A stretch of DNA of 64,000 bases from contig NZ_VWMY01000037.1 in the NCBI RefSeq assembly GCF_008905045.1, positions 16,790 to 80,789 on the forward strand. The letters are read 5' to 3'. Positions 1-8,839 of this stretch are shown here, in pieces. The position numbers and the translations under genes were made by a program. The notes under the pieces are model-generated. The model was not told the DNA's origin, searched no databases, and saw only the letters and a program-made list of their open reading frames with translations. Position 1 is the stretch's first letter. Every line of letters starts with the position of its first letter. Origin of the DNA: Streptomyces albicerus. Its GTDB lineage: Bacteria; Actinomycetota; Actinomycetes; Streptomycetales; Streptomycetaceae.

Positions 1-36
1 CCAGCCCAGCGGCCGGCGCCGACGCAGACTGGGAGT

Positions 37-1467
37 GTGATTGACGAAGAGACCAGGTATGGAGCCGTGCGAAGCAGGGACGCCCGGTTCGACGGGGAGT
101 TCTTCTTCGCTGTGGAGACGACGGGAATCTACTGCCGCCCGAGCTGCCCGGCGGTGACGCCGAAGCGGGAGAACGTGCGGTACTACGCGACGGCGGCGGC
201 CGCGCAGAGTTCCGGGTTCCGGGCCTGCCGTCGCTGCCGCCCGGACGCCGTACCGGGATCCGCCGAGTGGAACGTACGCGCGGACGTCGTCGGACGCGCG
301 ATGCGGATGATCGGCGACGGCGTCGTCGACCGCGAGGGCGTCGCCGGGCTCGCCGGGCGGCTCGGCTACAGCGCCCGGCAGGTGCAGCGGCAGCTCACCG
401 CGGAGGTGGGCGCGGGCCCGGTGGCCCTGGCCCGGGCCCAGCGGGCCCACACCGCGAGGGTGCTGCTGCAGACCACGGCGCTTCCGATCACGGAGATCGC
501 CTTCGCGGCCGGCTTCGCGAGTGTGCGCCAGTTCAACGACACGATCCGGACGGTGTACGCGTCGACGCCGACCGAACTGCGCGCCGCCGCCCCCCGCCGG
601 AGTGCCAGCCACCGGCGGAGCGCCACCCCGCCCCGTACGGCCACCCCCTCCGCGGGGATCCCGCTCCGCCTCGCCCACCGCGGCCCGTACCAGGCCACCG
701 CCGTCTTCGACCTGCTGGCGGCCGAAGCCGTCCCGGGCATCGAGGAGGTGACCGGCACCCCGGGCACCCGTACCTACCGCCGGACCCTGCGCCTGCCGTA
801 CGGCACCGGCATAGTCGCCGTCGGCGAGCGTCTCTCGGGGGCCTCGGCCCACACCAGCGGCTGGCTCGACGCGAGGCTGCACCTCACCGACCTGCGCGAC
901 CTCACCACCGCCGTCCAGCGCCTGCGGCGGCTCTTCGACCTCGACGCCGATCCGTACGCCGTGGACGAGTGGCTGGGCGCCGACACACGGCTGGCTCCCC
1001 TGGTGGCGGCAAGGCCGGGACTGCGTTCGCCCGGCGCCGCCGACCCGGAAGAGCTGGCGGTACGCGCACTCGTCGGACGGGACGAGGCCGAACGGCTCGT
1101 GCGGTCGTACGGGAAGCTGCTGGACGCGCCGTGCGGGACGCTCACCCACGTGTTCCCCGAGCCGGCCGTTCTCGCGGAGACCGGCGGCACACTGGGCGTC
1201 CTCGCCACCGCTCTCGCCGACGGCACCCTGCGTCTCGACCCGGGAGCCGATCGCGACGAGGCCCAGAAGGCTCTGCTCGCTCTGCCCGGTATGGATCCAC
1301 GTGTCGTGGCCGCCATCCGTACCCGCGTTCTCGGCGACCCCGACGTGGCACCACCGGACGAGGACATCCCCGACGCCTGGCGCCCCTGGCGCTCCTACGC
1401 CCTGCAGCACCTGAAGGCGGCCGCCCGGACGGGCCCCGTGACCACGAGCGAGCCGAAAGAGCACTGA
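37..1467 (+). CDS. Ada-type methyl-phosphotriester sensor/AraC regulator fused to AlkA-like glycosylase domain
   Basis: The N-terminal Ada zinc domain keeps the four cysteines C33, C37, C64 and C67 (YCRPSC and CRRC). In Ada these bind zinc and one accepts the methyl group from DNA phosphotriesters. An AraC-type helix-turn-helix follows at about residues 80-185, then an AlkA N-terminal fold and a helix-hairpin-helix glycosylase domain ending in WRPWRSYALQHL. By family it would sense alkylation damage, activate repair genes and excise 3-methyladenine. The glycosylase part looks degenerate: the hairpin reads GMDPRVVA instead of the GIGPWTA type, and the stretch that should carry the catalytic Asp before WRPWRSYA is much shortened. 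A GTG start is used; upstream sequence is too short to judge an RBS. The ogt gene follows 2 bp downstream, so the pair is probably an operon. Confidence 0.87.
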   Translation: MIDEETRYGAVRSRDARFDGEFFFAVETTGIYCRPSCPAVTPKRENVRYYATAAAAQSSGFRACRRCRPDAVPGSAEWNVRADVVGRAMRMIGDGVVDREGVAGLAGRLGYSARQVQRQLTAEVGAGPVALARAQRAHTARVLLQTTALPITEIAFAAGFASVRQFNDTIRTVYASTPTELRAAAPRRSASHRRSATPPRTATPSAGIPLRLAHRGPYQATAVFDLLAAEAVPGIEEVTGTPGTRTYRRTLRLPYGTGIVAVGERLSGASAHTSGWLDARLHLTDLRDLTTAVQRLRRLFDLDADPYAVDEWLGADTRLAPLVAARPGLRSPGAADPEELAVRALVGRDEAERLVRSYGKLLDAPCGTLTHVFPEPAVLAETGGTLGVLATALADGTLRLDPGADRDEAQKALLALPGMDPRVVAAIRTRVLGDPDVAPPDEDIPDAWRPWRSYALQHLKAAARTGPVTTSEPKEH

Positions 1468-1469
1468 TC

Positions 1470-1952
1470 ATGACGACCACGTACTTCACGACCCTCGACA
1501 GCCCGGTCGGCCAACTCCTGTTCACCGCCGACGAGTTCGGAGCACTGACCTCCCTCTCCGTTCCCGGTCAGAAGGGCGGACGCACCGTTCAGCCCGACTG
1601 GCGGCGCGCGCCGGAGCTCTTCCGGGACGCCGAGCAGCAGCTCGCCGCCTACTTCGCCGGTGAACTCAAGGAGTTCCAACTGCAGTTGAGGGCGAGCGGC
1701 ACCGCGTTCAGGGAGAAGGTCTGGGACGCCCTCGACTCCGTTCCCTACGGGGCGACGACCACGTACGGGGAGATCGCCGCCCGGATCGGCGCGTCGCGCG
1801 CCGCCGTACGGGCGGTAGGCGGCGCGATCGGAGCCAATCCGCTGCTGATCGTCAGGCCGTGCCACCGCGTGATCGGCGCCGACGGCTCCCTCACCGGTTA
1901 CGCGGGCGGACTGGAGCGGAAGCTTCAACTCCTCGCTCTGGAAGGCCGATAG
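1470..1952 (+). CDS. ogt: Methylated-DNA--protein-cysteine methyltransferase (Ogt)
   Basis: This 160-residue protein transfers the alkyl group from O6-alkylguanine to its own cysteine, in a single suicidal reaction. The active-site motif PCHRV (RPCHRVIGADG) and the preceding helix-turn-helix DNA-binding region (GEIAARIGASRAAVRAVGGAIGANP) are intact. The length matches stand-alone Ogt. The ATG starts two bases after the Ada/AlkA stop, which fits translational coupling and adaptive-response control by the upstream gene. Its last 62 bp overlap the 3' end of the convergent membrane-protein gene on the minus strand. Confidence 0.95.
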   Translation: MTTTYFTTLDSPVGQLLFTADEFGALTSLSVPGQKGGRTVQPDWRRAPELFRDAEQQLAAYFAGELKEFQLQLRASGTAFREKVWDALDSVPYGATTTYGEIAARIGASRAAVRAVGGAIGANPLLIVRPCHRVIGADGSLTGYAGGLERKLQLLALEGR

Positions 1953-4470
1953 CGTCCGCCAGCTCCTGCACCACGACGTCGTACGCGGGGTCGGCGTAGT
2001 ACGAGCTGTGGGCGAGCAGGGGAGACGCCGGATGACCGTCGCGGGCGTTGACGTTGTGCGGGTCGCGGAGTTGGTACTCGGGGCCCATCCTGCGCAGCCA
2101 GACCCCGTCGGTCGCGCCGCCATTCGTGCCGCCGGTCGCACTGCTGGTCGCACTGCCGGTCGTGCCGCCGGCCGGAACGGAGCCGGCCGACGTGCCGTCG
2201 ATGGCCGTCCAAGCGGTGTCGATGGGGGCGGGGTCCAGCCGGTCCGAGGCCGGACGGGCCAGGACCGGCCCGCCGAGGTAGTCGCTCCAGCGGTGCAAGT
2301 TCCGCCAGCGGCCCGGAAGTTGGGCGTACAGGGCGTTGAGGGCCTCGTAACCCACGTACGTAGGGAAGAGGCGCGCGTACGCCCACATCAGCTGCGAACC
2401 GTGGGTGACGAGGGCGAGCCGCTCGCGGGCGCCCGAGGCCACGGTGAGGGCCGCGGCCACGCAGACCAGGCTGCCCTGGCTGTGGCCCGACAGGACGACC
2501 TTTCCGCCGTCGACGGTCTTGTCCTCGACGCGCTGGGCGAGCGCAAGGACCGCGCGGCCGCCGTACGGGGGCGGGACGATCGGGTGGGTCAGGCGGGGCC
2601 AGAAGGCGAGCAGATCCCAGAGCACGCCCACGCTGCGGCGCCAGGCGGGGCTGCGGAACGCGCGTACGCCGAGGAAGGCGAGGCCGGCGGCGATCCCCGT
2701 GAGGACCCAGGTGCCGAGCACCTCGTCGCAGAAGGAGAAGAAGGTCTCGCGGCCACCGTCGCCGTACACGTTCCGGCGGAGCCAGCCGGGGCCGGGGTCC
2801 TTGCCCGGGAGGACGGCGAAGCCGGCGAGGAGGCCCTGCACGAGCGAGGCGACCGCGCCCACGCCGCCCAACCACGCCAGCCAGCGAGGCAGTTGGTACT
2901 TGAGCCTGCCGCGTCGCCAGGCCGCGCCGATGGCCTTGACCGTGCGTGGACGCACGTCCTCCCCGGGGTAGTCGTCCTTGATTCTGGCGTGGAGATCCAT
3001 GCCCCCGGGCAGCCGGGGCCAGAGGTAGCGGCAGATGAGGAAGACGGCGGCCACCAGGATCAGCGGGACCACCAGCAGTCCCCACAGCAGGGCCGTCACA
3101 TGGAACAGCTCCGGCAGCTCCAGTGGCTGCCTGGTCTTCGCGACCTCGTCCGGATGCCCGAGGAGCCGCGCTGTCTGGAGGGCGAGCCCGGAGGTGAAGC
3201 CCGTCGCCAGGAGCACCGCGAAGCCCGTGAGGACCGTGCACGCCATGCCGGACCACATGCGCCGGTAAGGGGTGGGTACCGGAGCGGAGAACCGGCGGGA
3301 CAGCGCGAAGTTGGCCCCGGCGAGGACGAGCAGCAGCAGCGCCGCGGACGCGTAGTGAGCCTGGAACGCCCAGTCGAAGCCGGTCAGGCGGGCCGGGCGA
3401 GAGCCCGACGTCCGCACGGAACTGCCTCCCCAGCAGGCTGCGATCACCGCGACACCGGCCAGGACTGCCCAGGAGGCCTTGTTGAGCCATCGGTAGGCGG
3501 CGGGAACGGCACTCGGATCGACGGCGGCATCCGCGTCCTCGGTGCCCAGCGCACGGCCGGCCGCCGTGACCACGACGCACCAGACGGCGATCGCGGCGGC
3601 GGCCCAGAAGAGCGTCCACAGCACGGTGTGGGACCAGCCGCCTGCCGGGACGAAGCCGCGCACCTTGTGCGTCGACAGGTGGGAGACGACCATCGCGACG
3701 ACCGCGAGCGCGGTGGTCAGATGGAGCAGGCGCAGCAATGCCGTACGTGGTGCGGGGGACCAGAACTCCCGCTGGTCCAGGGCGCCTACGGGATCGGGCT
3801 CGGCTTCGGCCTTGGCTGCGGCCTCGACCTTGGTCGGTGAAGCCAGGCGGGCAGGGTGGAGGTACACCTTGGTGCTGAGGGAGCCGAGCAGCCAGACCAG
3901 GGCCGCGGGCACCGCCGCACCGAAGGCCAGTCGCCAGGACCAGCCGAAGTCGCGACTGCCGATGAGGGGGACTTGCCTCGCACACGCCCGGTTGCCGCCG
4001 CACTGCCACGCCACGAGGTCGATCGAGACGAAGGCGACGGTGGTCACCAGGAGCACCGTCAGGACCAGGCCGAGCAGACGGAGCGAGCCGTCGGCGACCT
4101 GCCGCGCCCGCTTGCCCCTGCCTTCCGTCCCGAGCTCCCGTCCAGCCCCGGACTCTCCTCCAGCCCCGGACTCCCCTCCAGCCCGGGACTTCCTCCCCGT
4201 CCGGGACTCCATCGGCAGCGTGTACCGCGCCAGGTTGATCACTCCGAACGGAGCCATCAGCAGCCACAGCGCCTTGGAGATCGAACCGGAGGTCATCGTC
4301 CCCCAGTGGAACGCCTCGCACCGCGTCCCGGACGCCGGAGGCGCCGGTGAGTGGCGGAAGAACCGTGCCGTGTCGTCGCCGTCGACCTGCCGGATGCTCT
4401 CGATCTCCAGAAGGCTCTGCGGAGGCGTCCCGCTGACCCCGTGGACACGAATCTCCACCGTCTCTGCCAT
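1891..4470 (-). CDS. Multi-pass membrane protein with C-terminal alpha/beta-hydrolase motif
   Basis: The protein has 859 residues from an ATG encoding MAETVEIRVHGVSG. An N-terminal HGVSG motif is followed by about ten hydrophobic spans, and the C-terminal third carries a lipase-type nucleophile elbow GHSQG (Ser near residue 664). A candidate catalytic His lies in a late LLAHSSYY stretch. It may hydrolyse an ester or lipid at the membrane, but the substrate is unknown. Two low-complexity inserts stand out: an RAGGESGAGGESGAG run after the first spans, and a Gly/Ala/Ser/Thr run near residues 760-785 whose DNA is a tandem triplet-like repeat. The gene is convergent with ogt and overlaps its end. 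An upstream start at 4506 is possible but less likely. Confidence 0.8.
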   Translation of the reverse strand: MAETVEIRVHGVSGTPPQSLLEIESIRQVDGDDTARFFRHSPAPPASGTRCEAFHWGTMTSGSISKALWLLMAPFGVINLARYTLPMESRTGRKSRAGGESGAGGESGAGRELGTEGRGKRARQVADGSLRLLGLVLTVLLVTTVAFVSIDLVAWQCGGNRACARQVPLIGSRDFGWSWRLAFGAAVPAALVWLLGSLSTKVYLHPARLASPTKVEAAAKAEAEPDPVGALDQREFWSPAPRTALLRLLHLTTALAVVAMVVSHLSTHKVRGFVPAGGWSHTVLWTLFWAAAAIAVWCVVVTAAGRALGTEDADAAVDPSAVPAAYRWLNKASWAVLAGVAVIAACWGGSSVRTSGSRPARLTGFDWAFQAHYASAALLLLVLAGANFALSRRFSAPVPTPYRRMWSGMACTVLTGFAVLLATGFTSGLALQTARLLGHPDEVAKTRQPLELPELFHVTALLWGLLVVPLILVAAVFLICRYLWPRLPGGMDLHARIKDDYPGEDVRPRTVKAIGAAWRRGRLKYQLPRWLAWLGGVGAVASLVQGLLAGFAVLPGKDPGPGWLRRNVYGDGGRETFFSFCDEVLGTWVLTGIAAGLAFLGVRAFRSPAWRRSVGVLWDLLAFWPRLTHPIVPPPYGGRAVLALAQRVEDKTVDGGKVVLSGHSQGSLVCVAAALTVASGARERLALVTHGSQLMWAYARLFPTYVGYEALNALYAQLPGRWRNLHRWSDYLGGPVLARPASDRLDPAPIDTAWTAIDGTSAGSVPAGGTTGSATSSATGGTNGGATDGVWLRRMGPEYQLRDPHNVNARDGHPASPLLAHSSYYADPAYDVVVQELADAIGLPERGVEASAPVRPRNR

Positions 4471-4551
4471 GACCACAGCATTTCCGCGCCGGCGGGCGGG
4501 GTCCATCGCGCAGAAGGGTGAGGTTTCGGGCCGGGGGAGCGGGCTTTCGGG

Positions 4552-4920
4552 TTACTCCTCCAGGCCCCAGCTGTGGATCCGTCGTGGATGGACGCGGATC
4601 AGCTCCTCGCTGAAGTGCGGGCCCAACTCGTGCGGGCCGGTGAGGAGTTCGGCCTCACCCCGGATGTCGACGCCGCGGACCTTCCAGGGGCGGAGGCTGA
4701 CGATGTCGTCGACGACGAGGGCGACCTTCGGGTTCTTCTGCAGGTTTCGCCATTTCTTGGTGGTCCCCATGGCGTAGCCGCCGATCAGGATCGTCCCGTC
4801 GTCCTGCGGATAGAAGCCCACGGGGTTGGCCTGCGGCTGCCCGTGCTGGTCGACGGTGGCCAGGCGGCCCAGCCGCTGGGACTTCAGGTACGTCCGTTCG
4901 GCTTCACTGAATACGGTCAT
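4552..4920 (-). CDS. PPOX-class (split-barrel) F420/flavin-dependent oxidoreductase
   Basis: This 122-residue protein has the pyridoxamine 5'-phosphate oxidase-like split beta-barrel. It shows an LGRLATVDQHGQPQANPVGF opening strand pair, a TKKWRNLQKNPKVALVVDD core, and a RGEAEL strand. Such small actinobacterial proteins bind F420 or flavin and reduce varied substrates; the actual substrate cannot be read. The start is placed at MTVFSEAERTYL because an ATG 36 bp upstream would add an Arg-rich, uncharacteristic leader. It stands alone, divergent from the secreted esterase gene at 5021. Confidence 0.85.
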   Translation of the reverse strand: MTVFSEAERTYLKSQRLGRLATVDQHGQPQANPVGFYPQDDGTILIGGYAMGTTKKWRNLQKNPKVALVVDDIVSLRPWKVRGVDIRGEAELLTGPHELGPHFSEELIRVHPRRIHSWGLEE

Positions 4921-5020
4921 GTCCGCAGCCAAACACGGTATTCGCCTCATGCGCATCGGATCCTTGCCCTAGGTCCGGAGACCTGCACCGGTCAGGCTCC
5001 GTCGGAGAAGGCAGGAACGC

Positions 5021-6274
5021 ATGGTCGGACGGACGCTGATTGCCGTGGCCGGAGCGCTGGCGCTCGCGCTGACGGGTGCGACGGTCGCCCATGCGAGCCC
5101 TGGTCGAGACGCGGCCGTCCACGCGATTCCGGAGCCCGTCCCCCGAGCCGCCCCCGCCCACTGGACCGGCACCTGGGAAGCCGCCGCCTCCGGTACCACT
5201 GCCGCCCTGCCCGGCGCCTCGATCCGTAACGTCGTCCACACGAGCGTGGGTGGCACGGCCGTCCGCGTACGGATCTCCAACCGTCTCGGCACCCTGCCGC
5301 TCGCCCTCGGCGGAGCCACCCTCGCCAGACAGGAACCGAATGCCCCGAAGAGCCCGGCCGCCCTCCCGGGCACGATGCGCACGCTCACCTTCGGCGGCCG
5401 GAAGAAGATCACCGTGCCGACGGGTACGGACGTCATCAGCGATCCCGTCACGCTGCGCGTCCCCGCCGCCGCCAATCTCCTCGTCACCCTCCACACCCCC
5501 GGCGACCCGGGCCCGGCGACCTACCACCGCTCGGCACTGCAGACCAACTTCCTTGCGCTGAAAGGCAATCGCGTCGCGGACGTGAGCGGCGCGGCGTACA
5601 CGGCCACCACCGGCTCCTGGTACTACGTGACCGGTGTCGACGTACGCCGTGCGGACGCGGCGTGGAGCGTGGTGGCGCTCGGCGACTCCCTCACCGACGG
5701 CTCCGGTTCGACACCGAGCGCCAACCGCCGCTGGCCGGACCGGCTCGCCGAGCGACTCCGCGCCCTGCCGCCGGGCCGCCAACAGGGCGTTCTGAACGCG
5801 GGAGTTGCCGGGAACCGCCTGCTGCTCGACGGCCGGGGGCCGAGCGCGCTGGCCCGGTTCGACGCCGATGTCCTCTCCCGCACCGGGGTGCGCACGCTGA
5901 TCGTGATGGAGGGCATCAACGACATCAAGACCGTGCCGAACCAGACCGATCCGGCCGCCCTCGGAGCCGCGTACCGCGAGATCGTGTGGCGCGCCCACGC
6001 CCGCGGCATCCGTGTCGTCGGGGCCACACTCACTCCGTTCGGCGGCCACGGCGCCTACACGGAGGACCGCGAGCGCGTACGCCAGGCGGTCAACCAACTC
6101 ATCCGCACGAGCGGCCTGTTCGACGGGGTCGCGGACTTCGACGCCGTCGTCCGCGACTCGTCCCGGCCGCACCGCATGCTGGCCGCCTACGACCCCGGCG
6201 ACCACCTCCACTTCAACGACGCGGGCATGCGGGCCCTGGCCGACAGCATCGACCTCGCGGCCCTGACCGGATGA
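5021..6274 (+). CDS. Secreted SGNH/GDSL-family esterase
   Basis: The 417-residue protein begins with a Sec signal peptide (about residues 1-27, cleavage after AHA). A beta-rich N-terminal part (residues ~45-210) contains WTGTW. The SGNH catalytic domain then shows block I GDSLTDG, a GVAGNR block II, GINDI block III and the block V pair in PGDHLHFND. Together these supply the Ser, Gly, Asn and Asp-x-x-His set. Family members deacetylate or de-esterify extracellular polysaccharides or lipids; the substrate is not determined. The ATG at 5021 follows a purine-rich stretch (GGAGAAGGCAGGAA). The stop codon lies one base from the stop of the convergent GH95-like gene, so the two transcripts must overlap. 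Confidence 0.9.
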   Translation: MVGRTLIAVAGALALALTGATVAHASPGRDAAVHAIPEPVPRAAPAHWTGTWEAAASGTTAALPGASIRNVVHTSVGGTAVRVRISNRLGTLPLALGGATLARQEPNAPKSPAALPGTMRTLTFGGRKKITVPTGTDVISDPVTLRVPAAANLLVTLHTPGDPGPATYHRSALQTNFLALKGNRVADVSGAAYTATTGSWYYVTGVDVRRADAAWSVVALGDSLTDGSGSTPSANRRWPDRLAERLRALPPGRQQGVLNAGVAGNRLLLDGRGPSALARFDADVLSRTGVRTLIVMEGINDIKTVPNQTDPAALGAAYREIVWRAHARGIRVVGATLTPFGGHGAYTEDRERVRQAVNQLIRTSGLFDGVADFDAVVRDSSRPHRMLAAYDPGDHLHFNDAGMRALADSIDLAALTG

Positions 6275-6275
6275 C

Positions 6276-8618
6276 TCACGGTGTGGGCAGTCCCCAACGC
6301 GGGGCTTCCTCGTTCGGTTCGACGGGCGTGATCCGCAGGTCCGGCCGGTCACCCTTGGCGGTGATGAGCGCCGACTCGCCCTTGCGCAGGGCGACTTGGA
6401 TCGCTCCGTCGCCCGCGTCCTCGTACCGCAGCGGCCGCCCGCGCCCGTCCCGTACGTCGATCGCTCCCGCTATGCCATGCCGTACGACACAGGGGGCGCC
6501 CGCCTCGCTGACCAGCCGCACCCAGCGGGTCACCCCGCCCTTCCGTACCGCGCTGAGCAGAAACGCGCCCTGCGTACGGAAGTCGTGCACCGTCAGGTCC
6601 GCCCAGGCGGCGGGCAGCGCGGGGAAGACGCGGATGACACCGCCCCAGGACTGGCAGACCATGTCGTGGAGCGACTGGGCGGCGGAGAGCGGGGTCTCGA
6701 TGACGGGGCCCGACTCCTTGTACATCGTGTTGGGCTGGATGAAGCGGGACATGAGCTGGCCGAGGTAGGTGAGTGCGTCCTCGCCCTTGCCGAGCAGCGC
6801 AGACATCGAGGCCGCGCCCGTGAACGTATAGCCCTGGAGGGCACCCTCGAAGCCGACCCAGTGGGCCAACGACCTCTCGATCAGGGCCCGTTCGTCCGCG
6901 GTGCGGCCCGTCAGCTCGTACAGCGGATAGACGGCCAGGAGATGTGAGTAGTGGCGGTGGGACTTGGCGAAGGGGATGTCCGCGCCGATCATGAAGCCGT
7001 TCGCGTCCGTCGGGTACGCGGCCCGCCGGTCCAGGACCTCGCGCCAGCGCGGCGCCGACTCGTCGTCGATGCCCAGGAGTTCGGCGGACACCAGCAGGGT
7101 GCGGCAGCCCCAGGTCAGCAGCATCAGGTCGTAGTTGCAGTCCCGTGAGTTGCCGCCGTACTCGGGTGAGAAGGTCGCCGGAAGATGCAGCTTGCCGTCC
7201 GCGCCCGGCTCCAGGAAGTGCAGGTAGTAGTTGATCGCCTTGCGGAGGAGCGGGAAGAGGACGTCCCGGAGGATCGACTCGTCCATGGTGTGGCGGTAGC
7301 TGAGCCAGACGTTGTGCAGGGCCCAGGTGAGGTTGCCGACCTCGGGAGTCGGCGGGTCCTGGCCGGGGATGCCGACGCCGTATCCCTCGGCGTTGCTCGT
7401 CGCGCCGCCGTTGACCAGATATGCGTCCGTCGTGCGCGGGACGCCCAGCGAGTCGGCGCGGTACGCCGGTGCCATCTCGGCCGTGAGGTGGTCACGGAAT
7501 TCGCTCAACGCCCTTGTGACGGCGTCCAGTTCGAGGTGGTTGGAGCCGTGGATCAGCCAGTACTCCAACTGCACGTTCAGGTTCCACCAGGTCGCCGGCC
7601 ACGGCGTGGACTCCAGCCAGGGTCCGCTCGTCGCCATCACGGGAGCGTCGCGACGGGCCGCGGACGCCGTCTTGTAGAGCTGGATCCAGTAGAAGCGCTG
7701 AACGCGCGCGTCGGGGAGGGACAGGAAACTCTTGCGGTAGAAGGCGTGCCACCAGACGCGATGCGTCAACGCCAGTCCGTCGTACGGCAGTTGAGAGGTG
7801 CCGCGGATGACGGCGAGCGCCCGGCCCAGTGCCGTCGACTTCGGGTACGAGTGCGCGACATGGACGTACAGGGTCCGCCGGGAACCCCGTGCCCGCTCCC
7901 GCCACGCGGTGACGTGCTGGCCGCCGGACAGCAGCGGTTGCACGGCCGCGGAGATGCCGTCGTGCTGCTCGATCTCGGCGGGCGGGTTGCCCGCGTATCC
8001 CTCCGGCAGCGGGCGGAACGCGGCGCGCGGGCTGATCGCCTCCGCCGGATGGAACACCCACCGGAAGTCGCGCTCGCCCTCGCTCGGTGTCACCTCGACG
8101 GCGAGCACGGAGTGGGAGGTGTGCACCAGGGCGCGGATCGTGAGGGTGCCGCGGTCCGTGGTGAGCGTGCCGGTCAGCTCGGCGTCGCGCAGGCCGAGCC
8201 GCCAGTCCGGACCGGTGATCGTGCCCACCGGCTCCAGCGTGAAGTGGCCGATCGGCAGCCGCGCGAGACCGAAGAGCGAGCCGAACCGCGGGCGGTGATC
8301 CTGCACCTCGGAGTGCTGGACGTTGAAGCGAACGGCCGCGGTCTCCCTGCCCGGTTCGGCGTAGATGCCGGAGCCGAGGAAGCCGTTGCCCAGGTACGGG
8401 CCCTCGTACCAGGTCTTCGGCATCCGCTGCCAGACGAGGTCGGCGTCGTCGAGAACGGTGCGCCAGGGATCGGAATCGCCGACGGCGTCGATCCCGGCTC
8501 CGGTCCCCATCCCGGCTCCGGCCTCGGCTCTCGCCTGGGCGGGCAGCGCGCCCGCGAGCAGCGTCCCGCCGAGGGCGGATCCAGTGGCGAGCACGGTACG
8601 TCTGGACGGGCTGGGCAT
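6276..8618 (-). CDS. Tat-exported GH95-like glycoside hydrolase
   Basis: The protein has 780 residues. A twin-arginine signal (SPSRRTVLATG, cleavage near AQARA) is followed by a GH95-type architecture. An N-terminal beta domain contains PYLGNGFLGSGIY. The (alpha/alpha)6 barrel has NLNVQLEYW and the diagnostic HRHYSHLLAVYPL, matching the RHxSHLxxLYP block of alpha-L-fucosidase-type GH95 enzymes. A C-terminal beta domain closes the protein. Family knowledge suggests release of fucose or a related sugar from plant or microbial glycans outside the cell. The ATG is chosen because AGGAGG lies six bases upstream. A 15-bp tandem repeat lies about 150 bp upstream of the start. Confidence 0.85.
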   Translation of the reverse strand: MPSPSRRTVLATGSALGGTLLAGALPAQARAEAGAGMGTGAGIDAVGDSDPWRTVLDDADLVWQRMPKTWYEGPYLGNGFLGSGIYAEPGRETAAVRFNVQHSEVQDHRPRFGSLFGLARLPIGHFTLEPVGTITGPDWRLGLRDAELTGTLTTDRGTLTIRALVHTSHSVLAVEVTPSEGERDFRWVFHPAEAISPRAAFRPLPEGYAGNPPAEIEQHDGISAAVQPLLSGGQHVTAWRERARGSRRTLYVHVAHSYPKSTALGRALAVIRGTSQLPYDGLALTHRVWWHAFYRKSFLSLPDARVQRFYWIQLYKTASAARRDAPVMATSGPWLESTPWPATWWNLNVQLEYWLIHGSNHLELDAVTRALSEFRDHLTAEMAPAYRADSLGVPRTTDAYLVNGGATSNAEGYGVGIPGQDPPTPEVGNLTWALHNVWLSYRHTMDESILRDVLFPLLRKAINYYLHFLEPGADGKLHLPATFSPEYGGNSRDCNYDLMLLTWGCRTLLVSAELLGIDDESAPRWREVLDRRAAYPTDANGFMIGADIPFAKSHRHYSHLLAVYPLYELTGRTADERALIERSLAHWVGFEGALQGYTFTGAASMSALLGKGEDALTYLGQLMSRFIQPNTMYKESGPVIETPLSAAQSLHDMVCQSWGGVIRVFPALPAAWADLTVHDFRTQGAFLLSAVRKGGVTRWVRLVSEAGAPCVVRHGIAGAIDVRDGRGRPLRYEDAGDGAIQVALRKGESALITAKGDRPDLRITPVEPNEEAPRWGLPTP

Positions 8619-8767
8619 GCTGCCTCCTGGCGGCTCGTTCTGCTGCGTGCACATGGAGATTCATCGGAGCTATCCCAGGGCGCAACGTAGAGAAGGTGCG
8701 GGAGGTCGTCAATATGAAGGGAGAGATCCGATGTGTGAAGGGCTCCAGTCCCAGTTCACGGCCAACC

Positions 8768-8819
8768 GGATCAGGGCCATCTGGATCAGGGCCATCTGGA
8801 TCAGGGCCATCCGGATCAC
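8768..8819. repeat. Tandem 15-bp repeat (3 copies plus partial)
   Basis: The unit GGATCAGGGCCATCT occurs at 8768, 8783 and 8798 (third copy with one change), followed by a partial GGATCAC. It lies in the 221-bp gap between the start of the GH95-like gene and the end of the DUF456 gene, so it is upstream of the glycosidase. It could be a repressor-binding array or a slippage product; nothing else recognisable is in this gap. Confidence 0.85.
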
Positions 8820-8839
8820 GGACCCCGTGGCGGACCGGA

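Noticed and set aside
267..1466. Long plus-strand open frame ahead of the ogt reading frame
   Set aside because: The Arg-rich text is a shadow of the Ada/AlkA gene; only the part from 1470 has family motifs.
1925..4321. Second minus-strand frame and a plus-strand frame (2008-3840) over the membrane hydrolase
   Set aside because: Both are Arg/Gly/Pro-rich shadows without motifs; the chosen frame has membrane spans and GHSQG.
4904..6352. Minus-strand open frame across the SGNH gene
   Set aside because: No domain content; the plus frame carries signal peptide and catalytic blocks.
7185..8690. Plus-strand open frame across the GH95-like gene
   Set aside because: Shadow of a strongly biased gene; no RBS or recognisable motif.
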